Translations under genes and position numbers: made by a program
Notes under the pieces: generated by a model
Told to the model about the DNA's origin: nothing
Seen by the model: only the letters and a program-made list of their open reading frames with translations
Database searches by the model: none
Origin: CAWDPQ01 sp049642465
GTDB lineage: Bacteria; Acidobacteriota; Vicinamibacteria; Vicinamibacterales; 2-12-FULL-66-21
Assembly: GCA_049642465.1 (NCBI GenBank)
Contig: JBAROV010000171.1
Coordinates: 36,923-100,922 of the forward strand
Direction of reading: 5' to 3'
Length of the DNA: 64,000 nucleotides
Shown here: positions 8,792-16,559 of the stretch, piece after piece
How positions within the stretch are numbered: the stretch's first letter is position 1
How the letters are laid out: every line of letters starts with the position of its first letter

Positions 8792-9904
8792 TCAGAAATT
8801 TATCAGGGCATGAAGCGCCAGCCGTCGCTCATCGTCGCGGGATGGGTTGTAGTTGCGGTTGTTCACCCACTCATAGTCCAGCAAGAGCGCCGCTGAAACG
8901 TTGCCTTGCCGCGGGAACCAGTACGCGACGCCGGCAATGGTCCGGTCGCGCGTTCCGGTGAGGACGGACGTCGCCTGTTCCTGGACGAGATGATCGAAGC
9001 GGAGGAGGCCTTCCCACCCGAATCCCTTCGGCGTTTTGGGGGTCGTCCAGATCGAATACCCATGCCCGTTCAGCTTCGGATTGACGATGCGAGTCTGATC
9101 CGTCGTGGCGACGTAATTCACTCCTGCGTTCACGTACGGATGTTCATAGGTCGCGCCGACGATTCCACGGCGTCGCTCCGCGTCTTTTACGTACGCATCG
9201 AGGTCGTAGAACCCGGTGATGCGGAGTCCGCTCAGCCGAGGATATTGCGGCAGCGGCCGGATGGTCACCCGGACCATCAGGGCCTTCTGGTCGTTCGCCT
9301 CGGCCCGGTTGTAGTTATCACCGTTGTAGAGGCCGCCGTGCACCTCGCCGTAGTTGCCCGAGAACTGGCAGCGGAAGGTGGCGCCGACGTCGGACGAGGC
9401 AAGAATCCCTTCTCGATCCTCGAGTGTCGTTCCTTGAAATCGATAGCGGTAGACGTTGTCGATGAAATCGACCCAGGGCGTCTGTTGCATGCCGAGACGC
9501 AGCCACGAACCACCGCCCACCCAGTCGCTCAAGTTGAACTGCGCGTACGCGTACTTGAGCCGGAAGGTGTAACTGCCATTCAGTGAGCTGCCAGCCCCAG
9601 ATTCACGTGCAATGTCCGGCGTTACGCGAAAGGCGACGAGATGGGAAATCTGGCCGGTCACGTTGATGTAGGAGCGAGCGACGTTGAACGAGTTGGGCGT
9701 GATCCTGTTTCCGTCCGCATCGATCGTTCGAGGCTCCTGCGTCACGGTGTAATCGAGAAAGAGTGTGGCACCAACGCGAACGGATGGCGTGTCGTCGGGC
9801 GCGGCCGAACCGGCGGCGGGGGTCTGACTGAGTCCCTCGCGCGGGCAGGCAAGGAGCATCACCATGAGGATCATCGGGACCCATAGACGGAAGCAGTCGG
9901 GCAT
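8792..9904 (-). CDS. OprP/OprO-like phosphate-selective porin
   Basis: A 370-residue outer-membrane beta-barrel protein. It has a signal peptide (VPMILMVMLLACPREGLSQ), alternating strands of aromatic and polar residues, and a C-terminal phenylalanine (ALHALINF), the usual barrel-insertion signal. The N-terminal strand pattern (VGATLFLDYTVTQEP ... NSFNVARSYINVTGQI ... FRVTPDIAR) matches phosphate/polyphosphate porins in outline. Its place directly upstream of pstS, with a Pho-box-like repeat before it, supports a role in phosphate or phosphoester passage across the outer membrane. Substrate selectivity is inferred. Confidence 0.85.
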   Translation of the reverse strand: MPDCFRLWVPMILMVMLLACPREGLSQTPAAGSAAPDDTPSVRVGATLFLDYTVTQEPRTIDADGNRITPNSFNVARSYINVTGQISHLVAFRVTPDIARESGAGSSLNGSYTFRLKYAYAQFNLSDWVGGGSWLRLGMQQTPWVDFIDNVYRYRFQGTTLEDREGILASSDVGATFRCQFSGNYGEVHGGLYNGDNYNRAEANDQKALMVRVTIRPLPQYPRLSGLRITGFYDLDAYVKDAERRRGIVGATYEHPYVNAGVNYVATTDQTRIVNPKLNGHGYSIWTTPKTPKGFGWEGLLRFDHLVQEQATSVLTGTRDRTIAGVAYWFPRQGNVSAALLLDYEWVNNRNYNPSRDDERRLALHALINF

Positions 9905-9949
9905 GGCTCCGAAGCGTACGCGTACCTCGTTTCGCCGTCGTCACAGTGG

Positions 9950-9967
9950 TGTTACACAAATGTTAAA
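9950..9967 (-). promoter_or_regulatory. Candidate Pho box upstream of porin
   Basis: The plus strand reads TGTTACACAAATGTTAAA, 7-mers TGTTACA and TGTTAAA with a 4-bp spacer. In the gene sense it is TTTAACA then TGTAACA, very close to the Bacillus PhoP TTAACA direct repeat. It ends 46 bp before the porin start. Confidence 0.6.
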
Positions 9968-10000
9968 TGGCTCTTGCCGGTGCGGCCGACGAGCGGTCCC

Positions 10001-10540
10001 TCAGTCAGTGATGTAACTGAACACTTTGAATTGTCCCCGGGCGTTGACGATGGAGCCGAAGAGACGTATTCGGCGCTGCTGTCCCGTTTGATCGGCGACG
10101 GTCAGTTCCGTTTTGCGGGCCACTTCGAAGCCGTGATAGCGCGTGGTGTCGCCCGTTGCCTGCACAGCGAGCACCTTATATTTTCGCCCCCCGTGCACCG
10201 CCAGCAGCTGTCCAAGCGTGGATCGACTCTTCTGGCGGATGTCCTTCCAGACGTATTCCCATGGCAGGGTGCGTTCGGGCCGTGCGGCGGGCAACTGGGG
10301 CCAGACAAGGTCTCGAAACTCCGCCTCCGATAGGGCAATCGCCTCAAGCCCAGAACGGTCGCGGTGCGCGAAGCCATCAAGGACGGCCCGAATGAGGTCG
10401 TCCTGCGACCGAAACGTCGGTGACAGGCTGCGCTGCGGGCCGCATCGGGCGCCGAGCAACGCCGTGGCCACCGCGAAAACCCACACCAGCACGTGTCGCC
10501 GACGCCCTGGGACACGGTGCGAATCGTTCGGCAGCATCAC
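10001..10540 (-). CDS. Membrane-anchored or periplasmic hypothetical protein
   Basis: A 179-residue protein with a basic N-terminus and one hydrophobic segment (HVLVWVFAVATALLGARC); the Cys has Arg before it, so it is not a canonical lipobox. The rest is soluble, with a helix pair (LIRAVLDGFAHRDRSGLEAIALSEAEF) and a C-terminal beta region (TELTVADQTGQQRRIRLFGSIVNARGQFKVFSYITD). I do not recognise a characterised family. It starts only 6 bp after the gene ending at 10547, so it is probably co-transcribed with the secreted protein and TonB receptor upstream. Confidence 0.75.
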   Translation of the reverse strand: MMLPNDSHRVPGRRRHVLVWVFAVATALLGARCGPQRSLSPTFRSQDDLIRAVLDGFAHRDRSGLEAIALSEAEFRDLVWPQLPAARPERTLPWEYVWKDIRQKSRSTLGQLLAVHGGRKYKVLAVQATGDTTRYHGFEVARKTELTVADQTGQQRRIRLFGSIVNARGQFKVFSYITD

Positions 10541-10546
10541 CGCTGT

Positions 10547-11875
10547 TCACCGCTGTGGGAATGCGGTCCAACCGGCTGCCCAATTCAGATCGGGATCCGG
10601 GCTGAACGCCCCGATATACGTGGTGACTTCAAAGAACCCGTCGTTTGGTGGGACGGCCGGTGTGACTTGCCCCCCAGCGAGGGTCGCGACACCCGTGGGC
10701 AGAAAATCCGGGGCCTCATGGTTGTGGCAGTTGCCGATGCCCGGGTTCTGGCCCAACCGGATGTCTGGGAATCTGGAATTGAACAAAGGAATCGTCGTGG
10801 TGGCTCCGTATGTCGTGCCGCTTGCGCCTGTGTTGAAGATGACACCATTGCCGACGATCAACGTACCTGCATTTGCCTCCCGGAGAGACGAGCTGCCATT
10901 GACCTCGATTCCGACGTTCTTGAATCCCTGGATGATGAAGTTGCGGAACTCGCCCGCCGTGCCCCGGCGCAGCAACACGCCCCGGGTACTCTCTGAGCCC
11001 TCATTGCGATCCGGGTCGCCGCAGAAGGTCACGTTGTAGATCGTGGGTGCCGATCGCGGGAGCAGCTCGTTGTTGAACTCGTTGTTATCGGCTTCGATGC
11101 CGGCGTCTGCATCATCGCCGCGTTGCGTGACGGCAAGAAACTGAGCCCGGCCGCGCCAGCCGAACGTCCAGTCGAAACTGTCGTCCCCGGCATTGCTGGC
11201 AATCGCGTGTTTGATGTCGGCGGTGCCGCCAAACCACTCCAGGGCGTCATCCTTGTTCATGTGCACCTGGATGAACTCGTAGCGCCCGCCGCGGCCGACG
11301 GCTTGGAACGCGATCCCATTCAATTCGTTGTCCGGGCTGAATTCCGTTCCGGCGAACTCGACGCGAACGTAGACAAGCGATCCGCTGTTGTCGTTGGGGT
11401 CGTCGCCGCCGTACACGCCCGTATCGGCCTCACCCTCGCCCTCGCCCCCCTCGAGATTGACCGGTGCGCGGCCGTTCAGGATGATGCCGCCCCAGTCACC
11501 CCGCGCGCGCTCGCCCACCGGCTGGTCCGAGGTGAAGACAATCGGTTGCTCCGCGGTTCCGATCGCGTTCAAGCGACCGCCTCGTTCGACGATGAGCGTC
11601 CCGACGCTGCCGGCCTCTCCGACAATCGTGGTTCCGGCCTGGATGTTCAGTGTGGCGTTTTCCTGCACGAACACCGCGCCGCGTAATATCCAGTAGTAGT
11701 TGTTCGTCCACGTTTCCGCGCCGGTGATTCTCCCGCTGACGACGACGACCTGCTTCTCGAGTCCCGGAACGCTGCGAGGTGTACGGTGCTGCTGCGTAAA
11801 GACCAGCTGTGTCTGCGCGAGCGCCCCCGCCGCCACGAGAGCGACCGCCGCTGCTTTGATCCGCGAAAGCTTCAT
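10547..11875 (-). CDS. Secreted beta-helix-like protein, partner of TonB receptor
   Basis: A 442-residue exported protein with a signal peptide (KAAAVALVAAGALAQTQ). The core has parallel-beta-helix-like ladders (YWILRGAVFVQENATLNIQAGTTIVGEAGSVGTLIVERGGRLNAIGTAEQPIVFTSD) and Gly/Asn/Asp-rich turns (GGEGEGEADTGVYGGDDPNDNSG). A GGAGG sits upstream of both a GTG (11878) and this ATG. It lies 40 bp after the TonB receptor and before the anchored 179-aa protein. Such proteins are often surface-exposed partners of TonB receptors. With Pho-box-like sites upstream, a phosphate-starvation role is plausible, but its ligand is unknown. Confidence 0.8.
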   Translation of the reverse strand: MKLSRIKAAAVALVAAGALAQTQLVFTQQHRTPRSVPGLEKQVVVVSGRITGAETWTNNYYWILRGAVFVQENATLNIQAGTTIVGEAGSVGTLIVERGGRLNAIGTAEQPIVFTSDQPVGERARGDWGGIILNGRAPVNLEGGEGEGEADTGVYGGDDPNDNSGSLVYVRVEFAGTEFSPDNELNGIAFQAVGRGGRYEFIQVHMNKDDALEWFGGTADIKHAIASNAGDDSFDWTFGWRGRAQFLAVTQRGDDADAGIEADNNEFNNELLPRSAPTIYNVTFCGDPDRNEGSESTRGVLLRRGTAGEFRNFIIQGFKNVGIEVNGSSSLREANAGTLIVGNGVIFNTGASGTTYGATTTIPLFNSRFPDIRLGQNPGIGNCHNHEAPDFLPTGVATLAGGQVTPAVPPNDGFFEVTTYIGAFSPDPDLNWAAGWTAFPQR

Positions 11876-11918
11876 CACTCGTTATCCTCCAAAGTAATGT
11901 GCCGGTAATCGACGCCAC

Positions 11919-14708
11919 TCAGAAAAAGGAGTACCCGACCGAGAACAACAGGGCGCGTCCCAGCTCGAACCGCCGCTGCTCTTCGGTGCCCTGCCGGAAG
12001 AGATACGGCTCGTCCGTGAGGTTTTCAACGGTCAGTCGCAGGCCCAGTGCGCCGAGCTTCTGGATGAGCACGAGGTCCACCGAGCCACGGCCGCTTTCGA
12101 CGATGTCCGGGGCCTGGTTGGCGCCGACATCAGAAATTCGATCGTCGAAGAAGTTGTAGAGCACTCGCGCCTGGAACCCGGCCATCGTGAACTCTCCAAT
12201 CGCATTGAAGAGATTCCTCGATTGCCCGGCGAGCGGCCGCGATGTCGAGGTTTGCACGCGGCGCGCGCGTTCCGGCAGCGTGATCTCTGAATCCACGAAG
12301 GTGTAATTCACGCTGAAGTACAGGTTCTTCGTGAGCGCGCGGCTTGCCTCGAGCTCGAAGCCAAGGTTGCGCGCCTTCTCGGCGTTCTCGAACGTTTGCA
12401 GGGGCTGCGCGCCCGCGCTGATGACCCGCTCGATCGGATCCTTGAAGTTCTTGAAGAACACGCTTGCGGCGAGCACGCCGCGGCCGCCCGTGAAGCTCTC
12501 GAGCCGCGCGTCGACGTTCTGGATCAGCGATCGGACGAGGGCAGGATTCCCGCGAATGGCACGATTGCCGACGACATCTGTGAACTCGAATGCGGCAAGC
12601 TCCCTGAACTCCGGCCGGTTCACGGTCTGACTGAATCCGAGGCGCAAATTGGTGTTCGGCTTTAGCGCGTGGACGAAATTCGCGCCTGGGAACACGTCAG
12701 TGTTCTCCAGCAGCGCCTGTTCGCGGTGCTCGAACAGACCGAACGGATCGAACGTGTTGACCGCTTCGCGAAAACGCTCGATACGCAGCCCCGCCACCAG
12801 TCGCGATTTGTTCGACAGCACCCAGTCACCCATTCCGTAGACGCCGTAAGTGGTCTGTTCGGCGTCGTACGCGTCAACCGGCCGCGTTTCCTCGTTGAAT
12901 CGATATGCAGAACCGACATTCGAGCTGGCAAAGAGCTCCTCCGGGGCCAGCGTCAGATTCAGCGCGACGAGATTCGTCGGGATGTAGCGAAATCGGCGGG
13001 ACGAGAAATCACGTGTCCTGCGGATGTACGACGGTCCGAACTTGTACACGGCCGGCCGCCCGCCCGGGGATCCGAATGTGCTCCAGTTCAGCCCCACTTC
13101 CGTGGTCCTGTCGTCGAGCGCGTTGAAAAGCCGGAAGCCGCTCTGCGATTCGTCGGCCAGCACGAAATTTCCCGCCCCCGCTCCGTTGACGATGGGCTGT
13201 TGATAAAGCGTTTCGCGAAGATCCGGCTCATCCCGTTGCGCCTTGCCGTAGCTGGCACGCCAGTCGATCCGGCTGTTTCCCCAGTTCTGGAGGAAGTGCT
13301 CGCCCGAGACGCGGTTGGTCAGAAGGCCCTCTTCGATGAACTGGAGCCGATAGTTGCGATAGACGAAGTTGTTCTCCGTGTTGGGCCCCTCAAACAGGCG
13401 TCCTTCGTCACGCCCGGAGTGGGTGTAGAAGTTCTCGAACGAGACACGGTTGGCATGGTTGAACTGGTACGCCAGGTTGGCGACAAGGCCGAACTGGGCT
13501 TTCTGCGTGCCGGTCTGGAAGTCGTAGTCGGTGACCGGCTCGAGCGCGCCACCTTCACCGATCCGGAAGAAGCGCCGAGTCTCTTCGACGTACTGTTCCT
13601 TGTAGGATTGAGTGACGCTCGCGAGTATCCCCAGATCGCCGAAGCGATTGCCGTAGGAGGCGCTGAAGTTCTGACCCGGTCGAGCACTCTTCGAGACCGG
13701 TCTCCACACTGAGGTGTCGAGCATGCGGCCGAAACTGGTGATCTCGTCACGGGTGTAGCCGACATCCGGCGTGAAAACACCCCGGCGAACGACCTTGTTG
13801 CCGGGAAAGCCCGCAGGCAGCTCGCGAGCGCCGCCGTCGAAGCCCCACCAGTCGCTGTCGCCCAGCGGACTCAACGGGATCCCCTTACCGGTCGCTGTTT
13901 CGTACCAGTTGCCGCCGTACGACAGGTCGAACACCTGTCGATTCGTGAATTTCTGCGGCACGATCTCGACCAGGCCACCGGCGAACTCGGCCGACTTGTC
14001 GGGGGTATAGGACTTGGCGATCTGGACGCTATCGATCAGCGCCGTAGGGAAGAGGTCGAGCGGAACGACCTTTTTGTCCGGTTCGGTTGTCGGAATGACG
14101 GCCCCTGCGAGCGTGGTGTTGCTGTAGCGTTCGCCGAGGCCGCGGACGAAGACGAACTGATTGTCGACGACCGAAATGCCTGTGACGCGTTGCAGCGCCG
14201 CGGCGGCGTCGGAGTCTCCATTACTCTTCATTTCCTGCGCGCCCATGTTGTCGGTGATGACCTGCGCATTTCGCCGCTCCACGAGCTGTGCTTCCTGTGT
14301 TGATGTCGCCGCGTCGAGCGCCTGGCCCCGGACGGTGACTTCTTCCGCGAACTTGTTCATCGGAAGCGCCACGTCAACTGCCACGGCACGCCCCGAGGTC
14401 ACGTCGACGTCAATCGTCCGCTCGCGATAGCCCTCGATCGCGACTTTGAGTTGGTGCTTGCCGGGAGGAAGCTGGAGGCTGTAACGGCCGTCGACGTCCG
14501 TGTACACCGTCTCGTGGCTGCCGACAACGGTAACTGGCACGCCAGGAAGGGTCACGGCGTTTTGTTCGTCGCGGACGACACCGCTGACGCGCACGGTGGC
14601 GCCCGTGGTCGCCACTGCCTGTTGAGGCGGCGCAGCGAAAGCGGGAGCCGGCAGGGCGGCCAGGCACAGTGCGGCTAACGTCACTGTCGTGTGGAACATC
14701 GTGAACAT
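11919..14708 (-). CDS. TonB-dependent outer-membrane receptor
   Basis: A 929-residue receptor. It has a signal peptide (MFTMFHTTVTLAALCLAALPAPAFA), an N-terminal carboxypeptidase-regulatory-like domain (VRVSGVVRDEQNAVTLPGVPVTVVGSHETVYTDVDGRYSLQLPPGKHQ), a plug (MGAQEMKSNGDSDAAAALQRVTGISVVDNQFVFVRGLGERYSNTTLAG), and a barrel ending in FSVGYSFF. I chose the ATG at 14708, 8 nt after GGAGG; an upstream in-frame ATG at 14747 lacks such a site. It heads a unit with the secreted protein and the anchored protein and diverges from the DUF47 gene across a region with Pho-box-like repeats. The plug resembles receptors induced by phosphate starvation, but the ligand is not known. Confidence 0.9.
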   Translation of the reverse strand: MFTMFHTTVTLAALCLAALPAPAFAAPPQQAVATTGATVRVSGVVRDEQNAVTLPGVPVTVVGSHETVYTDVDGRYSLQLPPGKHQLKVAIEGYRERTIDVDVTSGRAVAVDVALPMNKFAEEVTVRGQALDAATSTQEAQLVERRNAQVITDNMGAQEMKSNGDSDAAAALQRVTGISVVDNQFVFVRGLGERYSNTTLAGAVIPTTEPDKKVVPLDLFPTALIDSVQIAKSYTPDKSAEFAGGLVEIVPQKFTNRQVFDLSYGGNWYETATGKGIPLSPLGDSDWWGFDGGARELPAGFPGNKVVRRGVFTPDVGYTRDEITSFGRMLDTSVWRPVSKSARPGQNFSASYGNRFGDLGILASVTQSYKEQYVEETRRFFRIGEGGALEPVTDYDFQTGTQKAQFGLVANLAYQFNHANRVSFENFYTHSGRDEGRLFEGPNTENNFVYRNYRLQFIEEGLLTNRVSGEHFLQNWGNSRIDWRASYGKAQRDEPDLRETLYQQPIVNGAGAGNFVLADESQSGFRLFNALDDRTTEVGLNWSTFGSPGGRPAVYKFGPSYIRRTRDFSSRRFRYIPTNLVALNLTLAPEELFASSNVGSAYRFNEETRPVDAYDAEQTTYGVYGMGDWVLSNKSRLVAGLRIERFREAVNTFDPFGLFEHREQALLENTDVFPGANFVHALKPNTNLRLGFSQTVNRPEFRELAAFEFTDVVGNRAIRGNPALVRSLIQNVDARLESFTGGRGVLAASVFFKNFKDPIERVISAGAQPLQTFENAEKARNLGFELEASRALTKNLYFSVNYTFVDSEITLPERARRVQTSTSRPLAGQSRNLFNAIGEFTMAGFQARVLYNFFDDRISDVGANQAPDIVESGRGSVDLVLIQKLGALGLRLTVENLTDEPYLFRQGTEEQRRFELGRALLFSVGYSFF

Positions 14709-14816
14709 CGAGAAACCTCCGGAAGCGGACGAGCGTCTGGACTGCATTGATGGTCGGCTGGCAGCCGTATCGAATCAGGAGGGTATCGGGGGGCTGTAAT
14801 GCGCCAACTACAAGCT

Positions 14817-14834
14817 TGTTACATCTGTGTTAAT
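14817..14834 (-). promoter_or_regulatory. Candidate Pho box upstream of TonB receptor
   Basis: The plus strand reads TGTTACATCTGTGTTAAT (7-4-7). In the sense of the leftward receptor gene it is ATTAACA then ATGTAACA. It lies 109 bp upstream of the receptor start, in the divergent region shared with the DUF47-pit operon. Confidence 0.5.
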
Positions 14835-14878
14835 CGTCGCGGCGGACAGCCCTCGTTCGTCCGAGGCAGCCGGCGACA

Positions 14879-14896
14879 TGTAACAGATCCGTTAAA
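14879..14896 (+). promoter_or_regulatory. Candidate Pho box upstream of DUF47-pit operon
   Basis: The plus strand reads TGTAACAGATCCGTTAAA, again 7-4-7 spacing, ending 33 bp before the DUF47 start. The two halves match the others only partly, so this is the weakest of the boxes together with the pstS one. Confidence 0.4.
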
Positions 14897-14929
14897 TCTC
14901 ACAGCTATCTGCTAAGATTTCGCGCGGGG

Positions 14930-15553
14930 GTGTGCGTGGCGTTCAGATTGATTCCCCGGGAAGAGCGGTTTTTCGACGATTTCCTCGCGCTCGCCCAGCA
15001 GATCGAGCACGGCGCCGGTCTGCTGGAGGAAATGTTGAAGCCGGATCGTCCCGTCTGGGACAAGGCTGACGAGATCAAGGAGGTCGAGCACAAATGCGAC
15101 TTCCTGACGCACGAGATCATCCAGCGGCTCCACCGCACCTTCGTCACCCCTCTGGATCGCGAAGACATCCACGCGATGGCGCGGTCGCTCGACGACGTGA
15201 TGGACGCGATCGATGCCTCCGCCGCGGTCATCCGGCTGTATCACATCGATCGGGTGCGTCCGGATGCGCGGCAACTCAGCCGCATCATCTCCCAGTCGGC
15301 CACGCAGGTGGTCTGCGCCATGAAGGCCCTGGGGGGGCGCTCGGGTGTCACGGAGTGTGCGGTTGAAATCAACCGGCTCGAGAACGAGGCCGATCGGGCG
15401 CATCAGCACGCCGTCCAGCTGCTGTTCGAGGAGGAGAAGGATCCCGTCGTCATCATGAAATGGAAGGAGATCCTGGACTTCCTCGAAGACGCGACCGACC
15501 GCTGCGAGGACGTCGCCAACGTGCTCGAAGGCGTCGTCGTCAAGCACGCCTGA
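14930..15553 (+). CDS. DUF47/PhoU-like phosphate transport regulator
   Basis: A 207-residue all-alpha protein of the DUF47 (PhoU-like, TIGR00153-type) family. Signatures are FRLIPREERFFDDFLALAQQ at the N-terminus, KADEIKEVEHKCDFLTHEIIQRLHRTFVTPLDREDIHAMARSLDDVMDAID, and DFLEDATDRCEDVANVLEGVVVKHA at the end. These proteins are usually encoded next to Pit transporters and are thought to modulate them through metal-bound acidic clusters (E/D-xx-D). It starts at a GTG (a second GTG lies 6 nt on), and pit follows 4 bp after its stop. Confidence 0.93.
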   Translation: MCVAFRLIPREERFFDDFLALAQQIEHGAGLLEEMLKPDRPVWDKADEIKEVEHKCDFLTHEIIQRLHRTFVTPLDREDIHAMARSLDDVMDAIDASAAVIRLYHIDRVRPDARQLSRIISQSATQVVCAMKALGGRSGVTECAVEINRLENEADRAHQHAVQLLFEEEKDPVVIMKWKEILDFLEDATDRCEDVANVLEGVVVKHA

Positions 15554-15557
15554 CCGG

Positions 15558-16559
15558 ATGGACGCGAACTTCTTCGCTGTCGCGATTCTCATCGCGGTCG
15601 CACTGGTCTTCGATTACATCAACGGCTTTCACGACGCCGCAAACTCGATCGCGACCGTCGTATCCACACGCGTCCTGACGCCGGGCAAAGCGGTCGTCTG
15701 GGCCGCCTTCTTCAACTTCGTTGCGGCGTTCACGTTCGGGACGGCGGTCGCCAAGACGGTGGGATCGGGGCTCGTCGATATCAATATCGTCAGCTTTGCG
15801 GTGATTTTTGCCGGTCTCACGGGCGCCATCATCTGGGACTTGATTACGTGGTATTACGGTCTGCCCACGAGCTCCTCACACGCGCTCATTGGCGGTTATG
15901 CCGGCGCGGCGGTCGCCAAAGCCGGCTGGGGCGCGATCATTGCGGCGGGCTGGACGAAGACGCTCATCTTCATCGTGCTGGCGCCGATGATCGGTATGAC
16001 CCTCGGGTTCGTCATCATGGCGGGCAACCTGTGGGTGTTCCGGAATTTTTCCCCCGGACGCGTGGATCGGTGGTTCCGGCGTCTGCAGCTGTTTTCCGCC
16101 GCGGCTTACAGCCTGGGCCACGGAGGAAACGACGCGCAAAAAACGATGGGCATCATCGCGGGGGCACTCTATGCCGGTGGCTACATCGCAGCCTTCCGTA
16201 TCGATCTGTGGGTCGTGCTTGCCGCGCACGCCGCGATCGCACTCGGCACGTTGTCGGGAGGCTGGCGCATCATCCACACGATGGGATCGAAGATCACCAA
16301 GCTTCAACCAGTCGGCGGCTTTGCCGCTGAAACGGCCGGTGCCATTTCGCTCTTCACCGCCACTCACTTGGGAGTTCCCGTCAGCACGACACACACGATC
16401 ACTGGCGCCATCATCGGGGTGGGTTCAATCAAGCGTCTGTCGGCCGTTCGGTGGGGCGTGGCCGGCCGGATCGTCTGGGCATGGATTCTGACGATCCCCG
16501 CGTCGGCTCTGATTGCGGCGCTTACCTACTGGATTGTGTCGAAAACGGTCGCCCCGTAA
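15558..16559 (+). CDS. pit: Low-affinity inorganic phosphate transporter (PiT family)
   Basis: A 333-residue PiT-family transporter with about ten hydrophobic segments and the two inverted PiT signatures: FDYINGFHDAANSIATVVSTRVLTP near the N-terminus and YSLGHGGNDAQKTMGIIAGAL in the middle, plus PVSTTHTITGAIIGVG near the end. It carries metal-phosphate or phosphate across the inner membrane by ion symport. It is coupled to the DUF47 gene (4-bp gap). Its TAA is directly followed by the stop of the convergent phoR, with no room for a terminator. Confidence 0.95.
   Translation: MDANFFAVAILIAVALVFDYINGFHDAANSIATVVSTRVLTPGKAVVWAAFFNFVAAFTFGTAVAKTVGSGLVDINIVSFAVIFAGLTGAIIWDLITWYYGLPTSSSHALIGGYAGAAVAKAGWGAIIAAGWTKTLIFIVLAPMIGMTLGFVIMAGNLWVFRNFSPGRVDRWFRRLQLFSAAAYSLGHGGNDAQKTMGIIAGALYAGGYIAAFRIDLWVVLAAHAAIALGTLSGGWRIIHTMGSKITKLQPVGGFAAETAGAISLFTATHLGVPVSTTHTITGAIIGVGSIKRLSAVRWGVAGRIVWAWILTIPASALIAALTYWIVSKTVAP

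Noticed and set aside
12669..13712. 347-codon plus-strand frame
   Set aside because: Antisense within the TonB receptor; no domain features.
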